Positions 61,077 through 64,000 of a stretch of DNA of 64,000 bases are shown here, one piece after another; within the stretch, counting starts at the first letter, position 1; each line of letters begins with the position of its first letter. The stretch covers positions 799,064 through 863,063 of the forward strand of contig NZ_FXLP01000005.1 of the NCBI RefSeq assembly GCF_900176605.1, read 5' to 3'. Made by a program: the position numbers and the translations under genes. Under the pieces are notes generated by a model. The model ran no database searches. It worked only from the letters and a program-made list of their open reading frames with translations, and was not told the DNA's origin. The DNA comes from Peptoniphilus vaginalis (GTDB lineage: Bacteria; Bacillota; Clostridia; Tissierellales; Peptoniphilaceae).

Positions 61077-61959
61077 AACTTACTCCTTCATCAATTTTAT
61101 TTTTACTAATAGAGGTGGAAATTGCAGAAGTAGGGCAAGCCCTTAGGCAGTCCCCACACCTTATACATTCTAGAGCATTTTGATTCTTTGACATGTCCAC
61201 ATCCATCTTACAAACTCTCTTACACTTGCCACAAGAAATACAAGAATCATCCACATGGTATTTATAAAATGAAAACTTATTGGTTATTGCATAAAATGCA
61301 CCTAGAGGGCAAAGATATTTACAGAAGGGTCTATAGAAAAATATTGAAAGTAAAGTTATTAGTGTGAGAATTGCAAACTTTAACTTGAATAGATTTCCTA
61401 GGGCAGCTCTGATAGATTTGTTAGCAATAGAAAGAGGTATTCCTCCTTCGAGTATTCCCTGTGGGCAAAGATACTGACAGAAGTATGGAGAAGCCCCTCC
61501 AAGTTCGTCAGTCAAAAATATTCCAAAAAGCCAAACTACAAAAATTAAAATTAAATACTTTAGATATTTTAGAAAAGTAAATTTTCTTGTAGAGAATTTT
61601 TTTGTGGGAATCTTATACAAGAGATCCTGAAAAAATCCAAAGGGACACATAAAACCACAGATAAGCCTTCCAAATAGGGTTCCAAAGAAAAGCATTAGTC
61701 CCGTCACATAGTAGGCAAAATTAAATTTTGACGAGCCAACAAGTGCTTGAAAGGATCCTATTGGACAAGAGAAGGCAGCTCCCGGACAAGAATAACAATT
61801 TAGTCCTGGAACACAAAGGCTCTTAGTCTTACCTGTATAGATAGTTCCCTTTATGAAGTTTGGAATATGTAAGTTTGTGAGAAGGGCAAAGCATCCTTGA
61901 AACAAATTTCGTTTTTTACCAATATTCTTTAGAAGATTTATTAAATTAGCCAATTCCAA
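61069..61959 (-). CDS. NapH/NosR-like 4Fe-4S membrane protein
   Basis: The protein has 296 aa with about four to five membrane helices. It starts at TTG 61959, overlapping the upstream gene by 14 bp. Two Cys-rich membrane loops (CVPGLNCYSCPGAAFSCPIG, CGFMCPFGFFQD and later FCQYLCPQGILEG, FCKYLCPLGAFY) are of the NapH/CcmA-like polyferredoxin type. A C-terminal ferredoxin domain binds two [4Fe-4S] clusters (CISCGKCKRVCKMD, CIRCGDCLRACP). It probably carries electrons across the membrane to the TlpA-like partner. Confidence 0.9.
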   Translation of the reverse strand: MELANLINLLKNIGKKRNLFQGCFALLTNLHIPNFIKGTIYTGKTKSLCVPGLNCYSCPGAAFSCPIGSFQALVGSSKFNFAYYVTGLMLFFGTLFGRLICGFMCPFGFFQDLLYKIPTKKFSTRKFTFLKYLKYLILIFVVWLFGIFLTDELGGASPYFCQYLCPQGILEGGIPLSIANKSIRAALGNLFKLKFAILTLITLLSIFFYRPFCKYLCPLGAFYAITNKFSFYKYHVDDSCISCGKCKRVCKMDVDMSKNQNALECIRCGDCLRACPTSAISTSISKNKIDEGVSYE

Positions 61960-62092
61960 CGCACTCCAAACAAATTCTTATTGCTTTAGAAAGTACAGTG
62001 TCCACTTCTTGCCTATAAGCTCCATAAATAACAAAAGCAATAGACAAAAATAACATAAGATACGACAACTTCTTTTCTGCAAAATCCTTCAT
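61946..62092 (-). CDS. CD1871A-like CXXC-motif mini membrane protein (48 aa)
   Basis: The small ORF encodes 48 residues, MKDFAEKKLSYLMLFLSIAF to ICLECVGIG. It has one membrane helix (about 10-28), a GAYRQEVDTVLSKAIRI amphipathic stretch and a C-terminal CLEC (CXXC). This matches the CD1871A family of CXXC mini-proteins that I know from Clostridia as neighbours of this kind of 4Fe-4S protein. GAGGTG lies before ATG 62092. It is the first gene of the three-gene redox operon and overlaps the second gene. The Cys pair may bind a metal or exchange disulfides with the TlpA-like partner. Confidence 0.8.
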   Translation of the reverse strand: MKDFAEKKLSYLMLFLSIAFVIYGAYRQEVDTVLSKAIRICLECVGIG

Positions 62093-62360
62093 GTTTTCAC
62101 CTCACAAGTAGTATAGCATTTAGGGTGTAAAGATAAGGTTAAGAAAACTTAATTATCTCAATTTATAAAAAAATTTTTAAGTTAATAATAAGCTCCAACT
62201 CAAATAAAAAATCAACTTCATAAATAACAACTTGTTAACTCTCTACAAACAACTAAACAAACTTAAGCTGAATATCCATTAAAACATCTTACACCTTAAT
62301 TACTAGTAATAACATTTCCTCTTTAATTATATATTATTCTTAACAGTCAGAAATTGTAAC
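62093..62360. other. Gene-free AT-rich interval
   Basis: About 270 bp between the redox operon and the tRNA array. Pieces such as CAACTTCATAAATAACAACTT recall the 18-bp repeats, but the spacing is irregular (17 and 15). No ORF, RNA or clear promoter is seen apart from leader sequence of the redox operon at its left end. Confidence 0.5.
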
Positions 62361-62387
62361 AAAAAAAGCTGTGAAAAGTTCACAGCT
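62361..62387 (-). terminator. Terminator of the rRNA-tRNA operon
   Basis: AGCTGTGAA and TTCACAGCT (62367-62375 with 62379-62387) pair perfectly, followed by T7 on the minus strand. It lies just past the last tRNA-Lys gene. Confidence 0.9.
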
Positions 62388-62391
62388 AACT

Positions 62392-62467
62392 TGGTGACCC
62401 ATGCGCGATTCGAACGCGCGACACCTTGATTAAAAGTCAAGTGCTCTACCGACTGAGCTAATGGGTC
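62392..62467 (-). tRNA. tRNA-Lys(TTT), copy 2
   Basis: Cloverleaf with anticodon loop ACTTTTAAT, TTCGAAT in the T loop, and encoded CCA. It is identical to the copy at 62623-62698. Confidence 0.95.
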
Positions 62468-62511
62468 TTATTAAGTTTCAATAAAAAATCTGTGTTAACC
62501 ACAGATTAAAA

Positions 62512-62600
62512 TGGCGGAGAGGAAGGGATTCGAACCCTTGTGGGCTTGCACCCTAACGGTTTTCAAGACCGCCCCGTTATGACCACTTCGGTACCTCTCC
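62512..62600 (-). tRNA. tRNA-Ser(TGA)
   Basis: Class II tRNA with long variable arm; anticodon TGA in TCTTGAAAA; encoded CCA. Confidence 0.95.
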
Positions 62601-62622
62601 ACAAATATTTAATTAAAAAAAA

Positions 62623-62698
62623 TGGTGACCCATGCGCGATTCGAACGCGCGACACCTTGATTAAAAGTCAAGTGCTCTACCGACTGAGCTAATGGGTC
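62623..62698 (-). tRNA. tRNA-Lys(TTT), copy 1
   Basis: Anticodon TTT, encoded CCA; identical over 76 nt to the gene at 62392-62467. Confidence 0.95.
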
Positions 62699-62703
62699 TC
62701 ACT

Positions 62704-62779
62704 TGGCTGGGGTGGCAGGACTCGAACCTACGCATGCCAGAGTCAAAGTCTGGTGCCTTACCGACTTGGCTACACCCCA
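62704..62779 (-). tRNA. tRNA-Gln(TTG)
   Basis: Starts TGGGGTGTAGCC; anticodon loop CTTTGAC; encoded CCA. Confidence 0.95.
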
Positions 62780-62788
62780 ATAATTAGT

Positions 62789-62865
62789 TGGCGCACCTAG
62801 GAGGATTCGAACCCCCGGCACACGGATTAGAAGTCCGTTGCTCTATCCAACTGAGCTATAGGTGC
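62789..62865 (-). tRNA. tRNA-Arg(TCT)
   Basis: Starts GCACCTATAGCTCAG; anticodon loop ACTTCTAAT; encoded CCA. Confidence 0.95.
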
Positions 62866-62871
62866 TTAATA

Positions 62872-62945
62872 TGGAGCGGGTGAAGGGAATCGAACCCTCG
62901 CAACCAGCTTGGAAGGCTGGGGCTCTACCACTGAGCTACACCCGC
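62872..62945 (-). tRNA. tRNA-Gly(TCC)
   Basis: Starts GCGGGTGTAGCTCAG; anticodon loop CTTCCAA; encoded CCA. Confidence 0.95.
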
Positions 62946-62968
62946 ATAAATAAAAATTATATAAAATT

Positions 62969-63054
62969 TGGTGGAGGAGAGTGGATTTGAACCACTGAAA
63001 GTAAAACTAACGGATTTACAGTCCGTCCCCTTTGGCCAACTCGGGAACTCCTCC
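62969..63054 (-). tRNA. tRNA-Tyr(GTA)
   Basis: Class II tRNA with long variable arm; starts GGAGGAGTTCCCGAG; anticodon loop CTGTAAA; encoded CCA. Confidence 0.95.
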
Positions 63055-63080
63055 ATGTTGTAAGTCCTAATAAGATTTTT

Positions 63081-63156
<76 letters not shown>

Positions 63157-63193
63157 ATCTCACTTATTAAAAATAAATTTACTATATTTTAAT

Positions 63194-63270
63194 TGGCGAC
63201 CTGGATCGGGCTCGAACCGACGACCTCCAGCGTGACAGGCTGGCATTCTAACCAACTGAACTACCAGGCC
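63194..63270 (-). tRNA. tRNA-Asp(GTC)
   Basis: Starts GGCCTGGTAGTTCAG; anticodon loop CTGTCAC; encoded CCA. Confidence 0.95.
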
Positions 63271-63276
63271 CAATTT

Positions 63277-63352
63277 TGGTGGACACAATAGGGCTCGAAC
63301 CTATGACCCCCTGCTTGTAAGGCAGATGCTCTCCCAACTGAGCTATGCGTCC
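63277..63352 (-). tRNA. tRNA-Val(TAC)
   Basis: Starts GGACGCATAGCTCAG; anticodon loop CTTACAA; encoded CCA. Confidence 0.95.
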
Positions 63353-63355
63353 ATC

Positions 63356-63430
63356 TGGTGACCCTGCCGGGAATCGAACCCGGGATACCACCGTGAAAGG
63401 GTGGTGTCTTAACCGCTTGACCACAGGGCC
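63356..63430 (-). tRNA. tRNA-Glu(TTC)
   Basis: Starts GGCCCTGTGGTCAAG; anticodon loop CTTTCAC; encoded CCA. Confidence 0.95.
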
Positions 63431-63474
63431 TAATATGGTGGCGGTTTATGTATCACAAACCGTTAATTTGAAAA

Positions 63475-63551
63475 TGGTAGCGGCGAAGAGATTTGAACTC
63501 CTGACACTACGGGTATGAACCGTATGCTCTAGCCAACTGAGCTACGCCGCC
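63475..63551 (-). tRNA. tRNA-Met(CAT), elongator
   Basis: Starts GGCGGCGTAGCTCAG; anticodon loop TTCATAC; encoded CCA. It lacks the three G-C pairs of initiator tRNA in the anticodon stem. Confidence 0.92.
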
Positions 63552-63562
63552 ATATATTTTTA

Positions 63563-63639
<77 letters not shown>

Positions 63640-63667
63640 TCATTTTTACCCGGCTACTATTTCTTTT

Positions 63668-63756
63668 TGGTGCCGAGAATCGGAATCGAACCGATACGGT
63701 GTTTAACCACCGCAGGATTTTAAGTCCTGTGCGTCTGCCAGTTCCGCCACCCCGGC
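63668..63756 (-). tRNA. tRNA-Leu(TAA)
   Basis: Class II tRNA starting GCCGGGGTGGCGGAA; anticodon loop CTTAAAA; encoded CCA. Confidence 0.95.
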
Positions 63757-63769
63757 TTGTCTTTTTTAT

Positions 63770-63844
63770 TGGCTCTCAGGGTGGGACTCGAACCCACAGC
63801 CTACCGGTTAACAGCCGGTTGCTCCACCATTGAGCTACCTAAGA
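63770..63844 (-). tRNA. tRNA-Asn(GTT)
   Basis: Starts TCTTAGGTAGCTCAA; anticodon loop CTGTTAA; encoded CCA. First tRNA after 5S rRNA. Confidence 0.95.
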
Positions 63845-63866
63845 CTATTGGGGACTTTTGTCCCTT

Positions 63867-63982
63867 TCTGGCAATAACTTACTCTCCCAGGTCGTTGCCA
63901 ACCAAGTACCATCAGCGGACTAATGCTTAACTTCTGTGTTCGGTATGGGTACAGGTGTGTCCATTGTCCTATTCTCACCAGA
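63867..63982 (-). rRNA. rrf: 5S ribosomal RNA
   Basis: The RNA is about 116 nt. The ends pair (TCTGGTGA with TTGCCAGA). It contains the conserved CCCATACCGAACACAGAAGTTAAG and TTGGTTGGCAACGACCTGGGAG blocks (core phrase CCGAACACAGAAGTTAAG). It is the 3' end of an rRNA operon whose 16S and 23S genes lie beyond the right edge, followed by the 15 tRNA genes as one transcript. Confidence 0.95.
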
Positions 63983-64000
63983 TTAACTTAAAAACTAATC

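Overview
The window is AT-rich DNA from a low-GC Gram-positive anaerobe. Signs are Shine-Dalgarno sites of the AGGAGG type, T-box and riboswitch leaders, SLH-domain surface proteins, a class I [4Fe-4S] hydroxylamine reductase, and thiolase/crotonase/3-hydroxybutyryl-CoA dehydrogenase genes of butyrate-type fermentation. My best inference is a member of the Tissierellia/Peptoniphilaceae (Peptoniphilus- or Anaerococcus-like). No 16S rRNA is present to settle this. Most genes are on the minus strand, converging on an rRNA-tRNA operon at the right edge.

Layout. 1-7.6 kb: a truncated YcdB-like secreted protein, a NodB polysaccharide deacetylase, gltX behind an SLH protein, an 18-bp tandem repeat and a purine permease. 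7.8-9.2 kb: a complete IS150-type IS3 element inserted in the loop of an intrinsic terminator. 9.3-12.9 kb: a YtrA-like GntR/ABC-2 transporter operon and a CPBP protease-like gene that appear to share operator sequence. 13-17.4 kb: a P-type cation ATPase under a yybP-ykoY (Mn2+) riboswitch, and serS under a T-box. 17.4-18.1 kb: two tandem type I toxin-antitoxin modules with holin-like toxins of 27-28 aa. 18.4-21 kb: a MoxR ATPase/VWA pair. 21-27.3 kb: amino-acid and peptide catabolism (aminotransferase, threonine dehydratase, M20 amidohydrolase, glutaminase, two partner membrane proteins). 27.5-31.1 kb: pyrBIKD and a divergent guanylate-kinase-like gene. 31.1-35.5 kb: FMN riboswitch and ribD-ribE-ribBA-ribH plus a HAD phosphatase. 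35.6-40.8 kb: a 1723-aa SLH-anchored surface protein. 41.2-44 kb: thlA-crt-hbd. 44.2-48.5 kb: tsaC-rpiB-upp-tagO-mnaA. 48.5-51.6 kb: an M20 amidohydrolase and an LTA-synthase-like enzyme. 51.6-52.5 kb: a gene-poor stretch with a gene remnant, a probable small RNA behind a Fur-like site, a second 18-bp repeat array and an orphan terminator. 52.5-58.7 kb: a LysR regulator, an HtrA protease, and a Met T-box metN-metI-metQ-metQ operon. 58.7-62.1 kb: hcp and a redox operon (CXXC mini-protein, NapH-like 4Fe-4S membrane protein, TlpA-like lipoprotein). 62.4-64 kb: 15 tRNA genes and 5S rRNA.

The main unusual points are regulatory: the IS lodged in a terminator loop, the tandem type I toxin loci (one carrying an inserted 15-bp inverted repeat), the orphan minus-strand transcript with a Fur-like site, two related nine-unit 18-bp repeat arrays 46 kb apart, and two genes whose Shine-Dalgarno sequence is one arm of the preceding gene's terminator. 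I found no CRISPR array and no prophage. All calls rest on reading the sequence; no database search was run.
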